Shown in pieces: positions 16,376-23,939 of a stretch of 64,000 bases of DNA. The notes below the pieces were generated by a model. That model ran no database searches. It saw only the letters and a program-made list of their open reading frames with translations, and was not told the DNA's origin. This stretch comes from JANXVY01 sp040080145. Its GTDB lineage: Bacteria; Pseudomonadota; Alphaproteobacteria; Rhizobiales; Hyphomicrobiaceae. The stretch covers positions 1 through 64,000 of the forward strand of contig JBEBJA010000014.1 in assembly GCA_040080145.1 (NCBI GenBank), read 5' to 3'. The first letter of the stretch is position 1. Every line of letters begins with the position of its first letter. The position numbers and the translations under genes were made by a program.

Positions 16376-17422
16376 ATGCAACATGCCGCGACAAAATTGG
16401 TGAAAGCCGCGCTCGCCGCCGTTCATTACGCCGGTGTGGACGGGCTTTTGGCACCGTGGACGCGCGGTCTGGGCGTGATTTTCATGCTGCATCACGTACG
16501 GCCGGAATTACCCCAACCGTTCGAGCCAAACCGGATTTTAAAGGTCACGCCGAAGTTTCTCGAAGACGTCATTCATCAGGTGCATGAGGCAGGTTTTGAG
16601 ACAGTCGGGCTAGACGATGTTCCAAAACGGTTGGCCGAGGGTGGTTCGGGGCGTCCGTTTGCATGTTTCACGCTGGATGACGGCTACCGGGATAATCGCG
16701 AGTTCGCCTATCCGGTGTTTAAGCGCCACAACGTGCCGTTTACGATTTACGTGCCGACCGCCTATCCCGACGGCGATGGCGTTTTGTGGTGGCTGGTGCT
16801 GGAAACGTCGATTGCACGCGCGTTGCATGTGAGCGTGCAGATGGATGGCGGCATGCGCCATTTCGCGACGCGCACGGCGGCCGAGAAGAGCGTTGCGTTC
16901 GACACGATTTATTGGTGGCTGCGGCAGTTGCCTGAGGATCGGGCGCGGTATGTGGTGGCCGAGCTTGCCCAGTCGATTGGGTATGATTCATCGGCGTTGT
17001 GCTCTGATCTGGTGATGACGTGGGACGAGTTGCGCGATCTGGCGCGGGATCCGCTTGTGACGATTGGGGCGCATACGAAGCGGCATATGGCACTTGCGAA
17101 GCTGCCGGTTGAGGACGCCGAAGCGGAGATGGTGGACAGCATTGCGCGGGTTGAGGCTGAGCTTGGTCGCCCGTGCCGGCATTTCAGCTATCCATATGGG
17201 TGTGCGAAAAGCGCTGGGCGGCGTGAGTTCGAGATCGCCGAGCGGCTGGGGCTTGCCACGGCGGTGACGACTCGCAAGGGATTGATTTCGCGCCAACATG
17301 CACATTCGATGATGGCGCTGCCGCGGTTTTCGCTCAATGGCGACTATCAGGACGTGCGGTATACGAAGGTGATGCTGTCGGGTGCGCCGTTCGCGTTGTG
17401 GAATGCGATGTCGCGCGGTTAG
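16376..17422 (+). CDS. NodB-type polysaccharide deacetylase
   Basis: Metal-dependent carbohydrate esterase 4 protein, likely removing acetyl groups from an exported polysaccharide. Motif 1 is FTLDDGYRDN (residues ~98-107, catalytic Asp and metal Asp), motif 2 is GAHTKRH (His-x3-His), and FSYPYG matches motif 3. The N-terminal HYAG...GVIFMLHHV segment is typical of the XrtA/EPS-linked subgroup of ~300-350 aa. There is no clear signal peptide. It follows the Wzz-type gene on the same strand, separated by 190 bp containing a tandem repeat. Confidence 0.9.
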   Translation: MQHAATKLVKAALAAVHYAGVDGLLAPWTRGLGVIFMLHHVRPELPQPFEPNRILKVTPKFLEDVIHQVHEAGFETVGLDDVPKRLAEGGSGRPFACFTLDDGYRDNREFAYPVFKRHNVPFTIYVPTAYPDGDGVLWWLVLETSIARALHVSVQMDGGMRHFATRTAAEKSVAFDTIYWWLRQLPEDRARYVVAELAQSIGYDSSALCSDLVMTWDELRDLARDPLVTIGAHTKRHMALAKLPVEDAEAEMVDSIARVEAELGRPCRHFSYPYGCAKSAGRREFEIAERLGLATAVTTRKGLISRQHAHSMMALPRFSLNGDYQDVRYTKVMLSGAPFALWNAMSRG

Positions 17423-17439
17423 TCTGGATTGATAAAAGG

Positions 17440-17488
17440 CACCCCTCATCTGCCCTGCGGGCATCTTCCCCCCAGGGGGAGAAGAAAG
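17440..17488. repeat. short palindromic intergenic repeat
   Basis: Contains the hairpin TGCCC-TGC-GGGCA (17451-17463) and the complementary runs CTTCCCCCC/GGGGGAGAAG. This resembles a widespread GC-rich intergenic repeat; it occupies the convergent spacer between the deacetylase and DUF2842 genes and may act as a weak bidirectional terminator. Confidence 0.55.
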
Positions 17489-17581
17489 GAACGCGCGTCT
17501 TGCGTGGCGCGGTTAGATCCCGCTGTTGGGTGCCTCCTTTTCTTGTCGCGGTTTAATACGGCGAACCGCCATACACTTCGC

Positions 17582-17788
17582 CTAAACCGCTCGTGCCATC
17601 CATTTAACGATCACACCGGCGGGGAGGACCCAGATCAGGCCGGCGACGATGTAAAAGGCCAGTTCGCCCAAAGTGCCGACGCCGCGAACCTGCAAGACGA
17701 CGGCAACCGACATCGCAAGCAGGACGTATACAAAAATGAAGATCAGCAAAGCGATGGTGCCCAGGAGTTTGCGGGTGCGGATAGGCAT
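17582..17788 (-). CDS. DUF2842 small membrane protein
   Basis: 68 aa with two predicted transmembrane helices (~8-32 and ~42-62) joined by a short VRGVGTLGE loop. The pattern RTRKLLGTIALLIFIFVYVLLAM and the ending FYIVAGLIWVLPAGVIVKWM match the DUF2842 family. It is divergent from the heme A synthase gene, a pairing common in Hyphomicrobiales. Function unknown; the neighbour suggests a link to cytochrome oxidase maturation, but that is only context. Confidence 0.85.
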   Translation of the reverse strand: MPIRTRKLLGTIALLIFIFVYVLLAMSVAVVLQVRGVGTLGELAFYIVAGLIWVLPAGVIVKWMARAV

Positions 17789-17882
17789 TGGGGCGTAGGC
17801 TCCGTGATTGTTGAGCGCGTTGCGGGCTCGATTGGCCGCATTGATCGGGGTGGTGATCGGTATTTAGTGCCGTTATAGCGAT

Positions 17883-19010
17883 ATGGCTGGATGCCGACCA
17901 GTTATGACACAGTTCAATCGAGATCACGCAATGACCTATACAATCCAAGCCCGGCGTCCGTATCGCGATGTCATCGTTCAAGCCGGGGACCGGCGCGCGG
18001 TGCAGGTTTGGCTGGCCGCCGTCGCGGTGCTGGTGTTTGCGATGATCGTGGTTGGCGGGGCGACGCGGCTGACCGATAGCGGGCTTTCGATCACTGAATG
18101 GAAGCCGCTGCTCGGGGCGATCCCGCCGCTGAGCGAGGCGGACTGGCAGGACGTGTTCGCCAAATACAAGACGATTCCGCAGTATGCGAGCGTCAACAAG
18201 GGGATGACGCTGGACGCCTTCAAGACGATTTTCTGGTGGGAGTGGGCGCACCGGTTTTTGGGACGGATCGTCGGCGTGGTGTTTGCCGTGCCGTTCGTGG
18301 CGTTCTGGATGGCGGGGCGGTTGCCGGTGGGATGGGTGCCGAAGTTGACCGCCGTATTCGGGCTTGGTGCGCTGCAGGGCGCGGTGGGCTGGTACATGGT
18401 GTCGTCGGGGCTCGCGGAACGGATTGATGTCAGCCAGTACCGGCTGGCGCTGCATCTCTCAATTGCGTTTGTGATTTTGGGGGCGCTGGTCTGGTTGATC
18501 CTCGATCTTTCGCCGAAGCGGGCGGAGCCACGATTGCAGACGCTGACGGCTGGGGACTTGATGTGGGCAAAGGTGCTCGCTGTGCTGGTGTTTTCGCAGG
18601 TGGTCATCGGCGGGTTCGTGGCCGGCCTCAAGGCGGGGCGGGCGTTCAATACGTGGCCGCTGATGGACGGGAAGTTCATTCCTGACGGGTTTGCCCGGCT
18701 TGAGCCGTGGTGGCTCAATCTGACGGAAAACATGGCAACGGTGCAGTTCAATCACCGGATGGCTGCGTATGCGATTGTCGCGTTGGCGCTGTGGCATGCG
18801 CTTCAGGTGATGGGGCGCGCGGACGACGAGCGGGTTTCGGCATCGGCTGGGTTGCTTGCGGTGGGGTTGGCCGCGCAGATGGGGCTTGGGATCTGGACCG
18901 TACTGGCGGCGGTGCCGATTGATCTGGGGATCGCGCACCAAGGGTTTGCGGCGATCGTGTTCGCGCTCGCGGTGCTGCATGCGCACCGTATGAGCGAGGC
19001 GGGGAAGTAG
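17883..19010 (+). CDS. ctaA: heme A synthase (COX15/CtaA family)
   Basis: Inner-membrane enzyme that oxidises the C8 methyl of heme O to give heme A for aa3-type cytochrome oxidase. Eight hydrophobic helices are visible. Signatures: VGGATRLTDSGLSITEWKP, the heme-ligand segment WWEWAHRFLGRIVG, GAVGWYMVSSGL, VVIGGFVAGLKAG, and NHRMAAYAI and AHQGFA in the second half. The length of about 360-375 aa is that of the long alphaproteobacterial type. The start is uncertain: ATG 17883, 17904 and 17931 are all in frame without a clear ribosome site; homology does not begin until about residue 30. Confidence 0.95.
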   Translation: MAGCRPVMTQFNRDHAMTYTIQARRPYRDVIVQAGDRRAVQVWLAAVAVLVFAMIVVGGATRLTDSGLSITEWKPLLGAIPPLSEADWQDVFAKYKTIPQYASVNKGMTLDAFKTIFWWEWAHRFLGRIVGVVFAVPFVAFWMAGRLPVGWVPKLTAVFGLGALQGAVGWYMVSSGLAERIDVSQYRLALHLSIAFVILGALVWLILDLSPKRAEPRLQTLTAGDLMWAKVLAVLVFSQVVIGGFVAGLKAGRAFNTWPLMDGKFIPDGFARLEPWWLNLTENMATVQFNHRMAAYAIVALALWHALQVMGRADDERVSASAGLLAVGLAAQMGLGIWTVLAAVPIDLGIAHQGFAAIVFALAVLHAHRMSEAGK

Positions 19011-19052
19011 GGCGACCTGCGTTATCTGGCAGGAACTTAGTCATTCCCATGA

Positions 19053-19073
19053 CGTTAAACTTTAAGTTTAACG
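19053..19073. promoter_or_regulatory. 21-bp AT-rich perfect palindrome
   Basis: CGTTAAACTT-T-AAGTTTAACG: ten-base arms around one central base, 17 bp upstream of the start of the small membrane protein at 19091. The AT content is unlike the surrounding DNA and the geometry suits a dimeric repressor operator. No T-run specific to one strand follows. Confidence 0.45.
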
Positions 19074-19090
19074 CTGTGGGAGGCTTCTTT

Positions 19091-19513
19091 ATGCAACAGA
19101 TCTTCAATCAGCTTTTGCAGTTCTTACAACAAGGCATTTCGGCGATATTCTCGTTCGTGAAATTGATTTGGACCTGGTCGATGGGGCAGGTCACGACGCT
19201 CATGCAAGTACCTTGGCAGTCGTGGCCGCTTTGGAAACAGGTCGTTCTTGCCGTCGTCGCAATTGCGGTGGCGGTCGCCTTGTTCAAAGTCGTCAAGGAA
19301 TTGTGGGACGCGGGCGAAAAGATCCTGGCGGCTTTCGCGGCGTTGCTTGGGGTTGTCGTGCGGACGCTGCCGACCGTCATCGTGGCGGGCATCATTGCCG
19401 TCAGCGGGGTTTGGGTTTTGAACAATGCCGACTTTTCATCGGTGAAGTTCCCGACGTTCTCGCAGTCTGATGCCGGGCCGGATGCGGGGCGTGGCGCGGT
19501 GGTGAAGCGCTAG
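19091..19513 (+). CDS. uncharacterised small membrane protein
   Basis: I do not recognise the family. The 140-aa product has an amphipathic N-terminus (QQIFNQLLQFLQQGISAIF), a Trp-rich segment (IWTWSMGQ...QSWPLWKQ), then two hydrophobic helices (~51-69 and ~87-112) separated by a short charged stretch VKELWDAGEK, and a polar tail. Start ATG 19091 is chosen because GGGAGG lies at 19078-19083; an in-frame ATG at 19049 falls inside the upstream palindrome. It is flanked by heme A synthase and a convergent GST gene. A transmembrane scaffold or stress protein is possible; no function assigned. Confidence 0.7.
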   Translation: MQQIFNQLLQFLQQGISAIFSFVKLIWTWSMGQVTTLMQVPWQSWPLWKQVVLAVVAIAVAVALFKVVKELWDAGEKILAAFAALLGVVVRTLPTVIVAGIIAVSGVWVLNNADFSSVKFPTFSQSDAGPDAGRGAVVKR

Positions 19514-19618
19514 TGGTCCGGCATGCTTTTTCCGCTACCGGGTCAACGCACTAAACTCCGCCAGTTCCAGTTACCTCATGATCCCTCGCTATGAAACGCG
19601 AGGGAACATGGTTTGGTT

Positions 19619-20272
19619 TTAAAACTCGGCGTCGAGTTCGTCGAGGTCGGTGGGTTCGTGTTGGGCGGCGGCGAGCCAGGGGGCCATGAGCGGCCAGGCC
19701 AGGATGGTGTCGCGGTATTGCTGGCTGGCGGGGTCGAGCTTCACGTCGTAGGTTTTGAAGCGGGTGCAGACGGGGGCGTACATGGCGTCGGCGATGGTCG
19801 GCGAGCCGAATAAGAAGGGGCCGCCCGATGCTTTGAGGCACATCTGCCAGATCTGTGTGACGCGGGCGATGTCGGCCTCGGCACCGGCCCAGACTTTGAA
19901 GTCCTGGTAGTGGGCTTTGAGGTTCATCGGCAGGGCGGATCGAAGATTGTAGAAGCCAGAATGCATTTCGCCGCTGACGGAGCGGCAGAGCGAACGGGCG
20001 GCACGCCCGGTGGGCAGCAGACCCGCTTTCGGATTCCATTCTGCGAGATATTCGGCAATCGCGAGGGTGTCCCAGATGTCGACACCTTCGTGGCGAAGGC
20101 AGGGGACGAGGAACGAGGGCGAGAGCAGGAGCAGCTCGGCGCGGGAGGCGGGGTCATCGAGCGAGAGCGACACTTCGTCGAAGGGTAGGCCTGCCATCTC
20201 GCACAGCAGCCAGCCGCGAAGCGACCAGGACGAATAGTTTTTGCTCGAAATGGTGAGCGTCGTCTTGGGCAT
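19619..20272 (-). CDS. glutathione S-transferase family protein
   Basis: 217 aa with an N-terminal thioredoxin-like domain beginning LTISSKNYSSWSLRGWLLCEMAGLPFDEV, where the serine after the first strand is the expected catalytic residue of this Ser-type GST group, a cis-Pro segment (FLVPCLRH), and a helical C-terminal domain with TIADAMYAPVCTRF. The substrate is unknown; glutathione conjugation or reduction of electrophiles is the family role. Convergent with the upstream small membrane gene. The 20273-20430 spacer holds a TGC-rich site belonging to the divergent PHA depolymerase. Confidence 0.9.
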   Translation of the reverse strand: MPKTTLTISSKNYSSWSLRGWLLCEMAGLPFDEVSLSLDDPASRAELLLLSPSFLVPCLRHEGVDIWDTLAIAEYLAEWNPKAGLLPTGRAARSLCRSVSGEMHSGFYNLRSALPMNLKAHYQDFKVWAGAEADIARVTQIWQMCLKASGGPFLFGSPTIADAMYAPVCTRFKTYDVKLDPASQQYRDTILAWPLMAPWLAAAQHEPTDLDELDAEF

Positions 20273-20340
20273 GGCCGGAAAACTCCCATGGGGTGATGGA
20301 ACAGAAGGTGACGGTTTTAAGTCTGCGACGAGAATATACT

Positions 20341-20366
20341 TTGCAGTGCAGCATGGCGCAGTGCAA
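20341..20366. promoter_or_regulatory. TGC-rich PhaR-like site upstream of phaZ
   Basis: The sequence TTGCAGTGCAGC followed by GCGCAGTGCAAT is an inverted, TGC-rich pair. PhaR repressors of PHA metabolism in alphaproteobacteria bind TGC-rich sequences near PHA genes. It lies 65-90 bp upstream of the depolymerase start, where an operator would act. Assignment is inferred from motif and context. Confidence 0.4.
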
Positions 20367-20430
20367 TCTCATTGAACAGTAAAGACCGCTTGGTCAGACA
20401 GATTGCGGTGCGAGGGGAGTGCGCGGCTCG

Positions 20431-21645
20431 ATGAAGTATCTTGCATATCAGGCGCAATCGGACCTGCTCAGTCCGACGCGGCATCTGGCGAGGATGTCGC
20501 TGGCGGCCGCGCAGCTAGGGGAGTTCGGGCATCGTCCGCTTTCGCTGCGCCACGCGGCGGCGGCTTATCAGTTGCTTGAGCGCGCGGGGCTTAGCCATGA
20601 CCGGCCAGCCTACAATATCGAGCCGGTAAAGGTTGGCAACGAGGAGGTTGCGGTTCGCGAGGAGAGCGTGCTCACGCTGCCGTTTGGGACGTTGATCCGG
20701 TTCAAGAAGGACAGTCCGGCGGTTCAGCCCAAGGTGCTGGTGGTCGCTCCGCTGTCGGGGCATTTCGCGACGCTGCTGCGGGCCACGGTGACGACGCTGC
20801 TGCGCGATCACGACGTTTACATCACCGATTGGCACAATGCGCGGGATGTTTCGCTGGCCGACGGGGCGTTCGGGTTCGACGATTACGTGACGTATCTGAT
20901 CCGCTACATGGAGGCGCTCGGGCCGCATTCGCATGTGGTGGCGGTGTGTCAGCCGTGCGTGCAGACGCTGGCAGCGGTGGCGGTTATGGCCGAGCGGGAT
21001 AATCCGGCCAAGCCTGCCAGCATGACGCTGATGGCGGGGCCGGTCGATACGCGGATCAATCCGACCGAGGTCAACAAACTTGCGACGGGTAAGCCGATCG
21101 GGTGGTTCGAGCGCAATCTGATTGCGACCGTGCCGTGGCGTTACAAGGGGGCGCGGCGCAAGGTATATCCAGGGTTTATTCAGTTGACGGCTTTCATGGC
21201 GATGAACATGAAGCGGCATATCAAGGCACATACGGATCTGTATCAGCATGTACTTAACGGAGAGCATGAGAAGGCTGAGGCGATCAAGGCGTTTTATGAC
21301 GAGTATTTCGCAGTGCTCGATCTGCCAGCCGAGTTTTATCTCGAAACGGTGTTGTGGATTTTCCAGGAAGCGCGATTGGCTGCAGGAACGCTGACCTATC
21401 AGGGCGAGAGGATCAATTGCGGGGCGATCAAAAAGACCGCGCTGCTGACGGTTGAAGGTGAGCGCGACGACATCTGTGCGCTGGGGCAGACGTCGGCGGC
21501 GCATGACTTATGCAGCGGGTTGAAGCCTTTCATGAAGCGGCATCACATGCAGGCGGGCGTCGGGCATTATGGCGTGTTCAGCGGTAAGCGTTGGGATACG
21601 CAGATCTACCCCATCGTGCGTAATGTGGTGCTGTCGAGCAGCTAA
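20431..21645 (+). CDS. phaZ: intracellular polyhydroxyalkanoate depolymerase
   Basis: Mobilises stored PHB/PHA granules. The 404-aa alpha/beta-hydrolase starts MKYLAYQAQSDLLSP, typical of the intracellular PhaZ family; the nucleophile motif is VAVCQPCVQ, with Cys replacing the lipase Ser as in this family. Other family segments are LPFGTLIRFKK, APLSGHFATLLR, YITDWHNARDVSL, TLMAGPVDTRINP and the C-terminal QAGVGHYGVFSGKRW, which carries the catalytic His. ATG 20431 is preferred (GAGGGGAG upstream); GTG 20419 is in frame. No PHA synthase is in the window. A TGC-rich site upstream suggests PhaR control. Confidence 0.94.
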   Translation: MKYLAYQAQSDLLSPTRHLARMSLAAAQLGEFGHRPLSLRHAAAAYQLLERAGLSHDRPAYNIEPVKVGNEEVAVREESVLTLPFGTLIRFKKDSPAVQPKVLVVAPLSGHFATLLRATVTTLLRDHDVYITDWHNARDVSLADGAFGFDDYVTYLIRYMEALGPHSHVVAVCQPCVQTLAAVAVMAERDNPAKPASMTLMAGPVDTRINPTEVNKLATGKPIGWFERNLIATVPWRYKGARRKVYPGFIQLTAFMAMNMKRHIKAHTDLYQHVLNGEHEKAEAIKAFYDEYFAVLDLPAEFYLETVLWIFQEARLAAGTLTYQGERINCGAIKKTALLTVEGERDDICALGQTSAAHDLCSGLKPFMKRHHMQAGVGHYGVFSGKRWDTQIYPIVRNVVLSSS

Positions 21646-21785
21646 TACCAGCCCCGGTTGGCTTGAAGTCTGCTGTCGGATTCATGCGGGTGGCGTTGAC
21701 AAGAGAGCCTTTCGAGCGCAACCCGATGACTGTTTTTTGTGGCCGCATCTGTCCGCCTTTGAAACGGCGGGTTGCGGGGCATCTC

Positions 21786-21824
21786 ATTTTGCGACTTACA
21801 CTGCAAAATGGCACTGCAAAATTG
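21786..21824. promoter_or_regulatory. TGC-rich direct and inverted repeats upstream of gmd
   Basis: CACTGCAAAAT occurs twice, 13 bp apart (21799-21809 and 21812-21822), and ATTTTGC at 21786-21792 faces the first copy as an inverted half. The motif resembles TGC-rich PhaR operators and shares GCAGTGC/CACTGC with the site at 20341. It lies about 50 bp before the gmd start. Confidence 0.35.
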
Positions 21825-21874
21825 TCCGCTGCACAACGTCCCTGCCAACAACTGAAAAGCCAGATCGACGCATC

Positions 21875-22864
21875 ATGACCAAGAAACGCGCATTTATCAC
21901 CGGAATCACCGGCCAGGACGGAGCTTATCTCTCGCAGCTTCTGCTCAGCAAGGGCTACGAGGTGCATGGTCTGTTGCGGCGGAGTGCTTCGGCGGACGTG
22001 ATCGGGACGCGGCTTGCTTGGATCGGCGTTGCCGATCAGGTGACGCTGCATGACGGCAATCTGATTGATCTTGCGAGCCTGATCCGGATCATGGACGCGG
22101 TGAAGCCGGACGAGATCTATAATCTTGCCGCGCAATCGTTCGTGAAATCGTCGTGGCAGCAGCCGTATCTGACCGGCATGACGACGGGGATGGGTGTCAC
22201 TAACGTCCTTGAAGCGACGCGGATCGTGTGTCCCACATCGCATTTCTATCAGGCTTCATCGTCGGAAATGTACGGGTTAGTGCAGGAGCCGATCCAGTCG
22301 GAGACGACGCCGTTCTACCCGCGCTCGCCATATGCTGCCGCGAAAATGTACGGGCATTGGATGACGGTCAACTATCGTGAAAGCTTCGGGATGCATGCGT
22401 CGAGCGGCATTTTGTTCAACCACGAGTCGCCGTTGCGCGGGATCGAGTTTGTGACGCGCAAGATCACCGATGGCGTGTCGCGGATTAAACTCGGGATGCA
22501 GAAGAAGATTGCGCTGGGCAACCTGGATGCCAAGCGCGATTGGGGGCATGCGCGCGATTATGTCGAAGCGATGTGGATGATGCTGCAGCAGGTCAAGGCC
22601 GACGATTATGTGGTGGCGACCGGGCGAACGGTGCCGGTGCGGGAGTTCTGTAGGCTGGCGTTCGATTATGTGGGACTGAAAGCGGAAGATCACGTCGAGA
22701 TTGATCCGCGGTTCTTGCGACCGGCAGAGGTCGAGTTGCTGCACGGCAATCCGGCAAAGGCAAAGGCGAAACTTGGCTGGGAAGCGAAGACGTCGCTTGA
22801 ACAGCTGGTGGTCGAAATGGTTGATGCCGATATGGACCGGCTCAAGAAGCACGAGCATCTGTAA
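21875..22864 (+). CDS. gmd: GDP-mannose 4,6-dehydratase
   Basis: Converts GDP-D-mannose to GDP-4-keto-6-deoxy-D-mannose. The 329-aa SDR protein begins with the Rossmann motif GITGQDGAYL, has SSSEMYG with the catalytic Ser/Thr position, the YAAAK active-site Tyr/Lys, FNHESPLRG, and RDWGHARDYVEAMW. ATG 21875 is the start by family homology; reading frame upstream is open but unrelated. The next gene is the matching reductase, 8 bp downstream, so the pair makes a GDP-6-deoxyhexose for surface glycans. Confidence 0.96.
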   Translation: MTKKRAFITGITGQDGAYLSQLLLSKGYEVHGLLRRSASADVIGTRLAWIGVADQVTLHDGNLIDLASLIRIMDAVKPDEIYNLAAQSFVKSSWQQPYLTGMTTGMGVTNVLEATRIVCPTSHFYQASSSEMYGLVQEPIQSETTPFYPRSPYAAAKMYGHWMTVNYRESFGMHASSGILFNHESPLRGIEFVTRKITDGVSRIKLGMQKKIALGNLDAKRDWGHARDYVEAMWMMLQQVKADDYVVATGRTVPVREFCRLAFDYVGLKAEDHVEIDPRFLRPAEVELLHGNPAKAKAKLGWEAKTSLEQLVVEMVDADMDRLKKHEHL

Positions 22865-22872
22865 GCGCCAAG

Positions 22873-23856
22873 ATGACCGGGGACGGGCGAACAGACGCTG
22901 AAGTGAAGGTCTTGATAACCGGGACGATCGGTTTCGTCGGCCCGTATCTTGCCGAAGCGTTGCGGCGGCTGCCCGAGCGACGGGTTTCGATTGTTTCGAC
23001 GGCCTTGACGGCGGCGGAGCATCCGGTGCTCGGCTTGGTTCGTGCGCTCGATGTGACGGATAAGGCGGCAGTCGAGCGGATCATCGGTGAGGAGCGTCCG
23101 ACGCACGTTGTGCATCTGGCGGGGCTTGCCGCAACGAGGGCTGCGAACGCCAACGAGGCGCTGGCCTGGCAGGTGCATTTGTTTGGGACGCTCAATCTGG
23201 CGCATGCGATTTTGGAGCATGCCCCCCGGTGCGTGTTGCTGAGTGTCGGGTCGGGGCAGGTTTATGGAGCGACGGCGCGGAGCGGGAAGCCGTTGACCGA
23301 GACGGCGTTGCTGGCACCGGCGAACACTTATGAGGTGACGAAGGCTGCGGGTGATCTGGCGGTCGGGGCGTTGGCTGGGCAAGGGCTCGCGTCGGTGCGG
23401 TTCCGGCCATTCAATCATACCGGCCCGGGGCAGACGGGCGATTTCGTGATTCCAAGCTTTGCGATGCAGATTGCGCGGATCGAGGCCGGTTTGCAGCCGC
23501 CGGTGTTAAAGGTTGGCAATCTGGAAGCTGAGCGCGATTTCCTCGACGTGCGTGATGTGGTGGCGGCTTATGCGCTGGCAGTTGGCAAGTCGGCTGAGAT
23601 CGCGCCCGGGACGATTATGAACGTGTCGTCGGGGGTGCCGCGGCGGATTCAAACTATTCTGGACCGGCTGATGGCGCTGAGCCGGGTGCCGATTTCGACG
23701 AAGATCGACAGCACGCGGATGCGGCCCAGCGAAACGCCGCGCTATGTCGGCGATGCGACGCTCGCCAAGAAGCTGCTGGGTTGGTCGCCTCAGATTGACT
23801 TGGACACGACGCTGGCGGCGGTACTCGACGATTGCCGGGCGCGGGTGGGGAAGTAG
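22873..23856 (+). CDS. rmd: GDP-6-deoxy-D-mannose reductase (RMD-type SDR)
   Basis: NAD(P)H-dependent epimerase/dehydratase-fold reductase that would turn the Gmd product into GDP-D-rhamnose. Motifs: KVLITGTIGFVGPYL (Rossmann), VGSGQVYG, the active-site YEVTK (Tyr-x3-Lys), and the RMD-characteristic RPFNHTGPGQTGDFVIPSF. The RMD-type is favoured over GDP-fucose synthase because of this last motif. The stretch before KVLITG is short and odd (MTGDGRTDAEV), so GTG 22903 could be the true start. Tight spacing behind gmd indicates an operon. Confidence 0.87.
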   Translation: MTGDGRTDAEVKVLITGTIGFVGPYLAEALRRLPERRVSIVSTALTAAEHPVLGLVRALDVTDKAAVERIIGEERPTHVVHLAGLAATRAANANEALAWQVHLFGTLNLAHAILEHAPRCVLLSVGSGQVYGATARSGKPLTETALLAPANTYEVTKAAGDLAVGALAGQGLASVRFRPFNHTGPGQTGDFVIPSFAMQIARIEAGLQPPVLKVGNLEAERDFLDVRDVVAAYALAVGKSAEIAPGTIMNVSSGVPRRIQTILDRLMALSRVPISTKIDSTRMRPSETPRYVGDATLAKKLLGWSPQIDLDTTLAAVLDDCRARVGK

Positions 23857-23939
23857 GGCGCAATAGCTCTTGCGTATTGCGCCGATGGGGTTGGAAGCCG
23901 GTGTAATACGCTGCGCTATTGTACCCTACAAGTGAAGGT

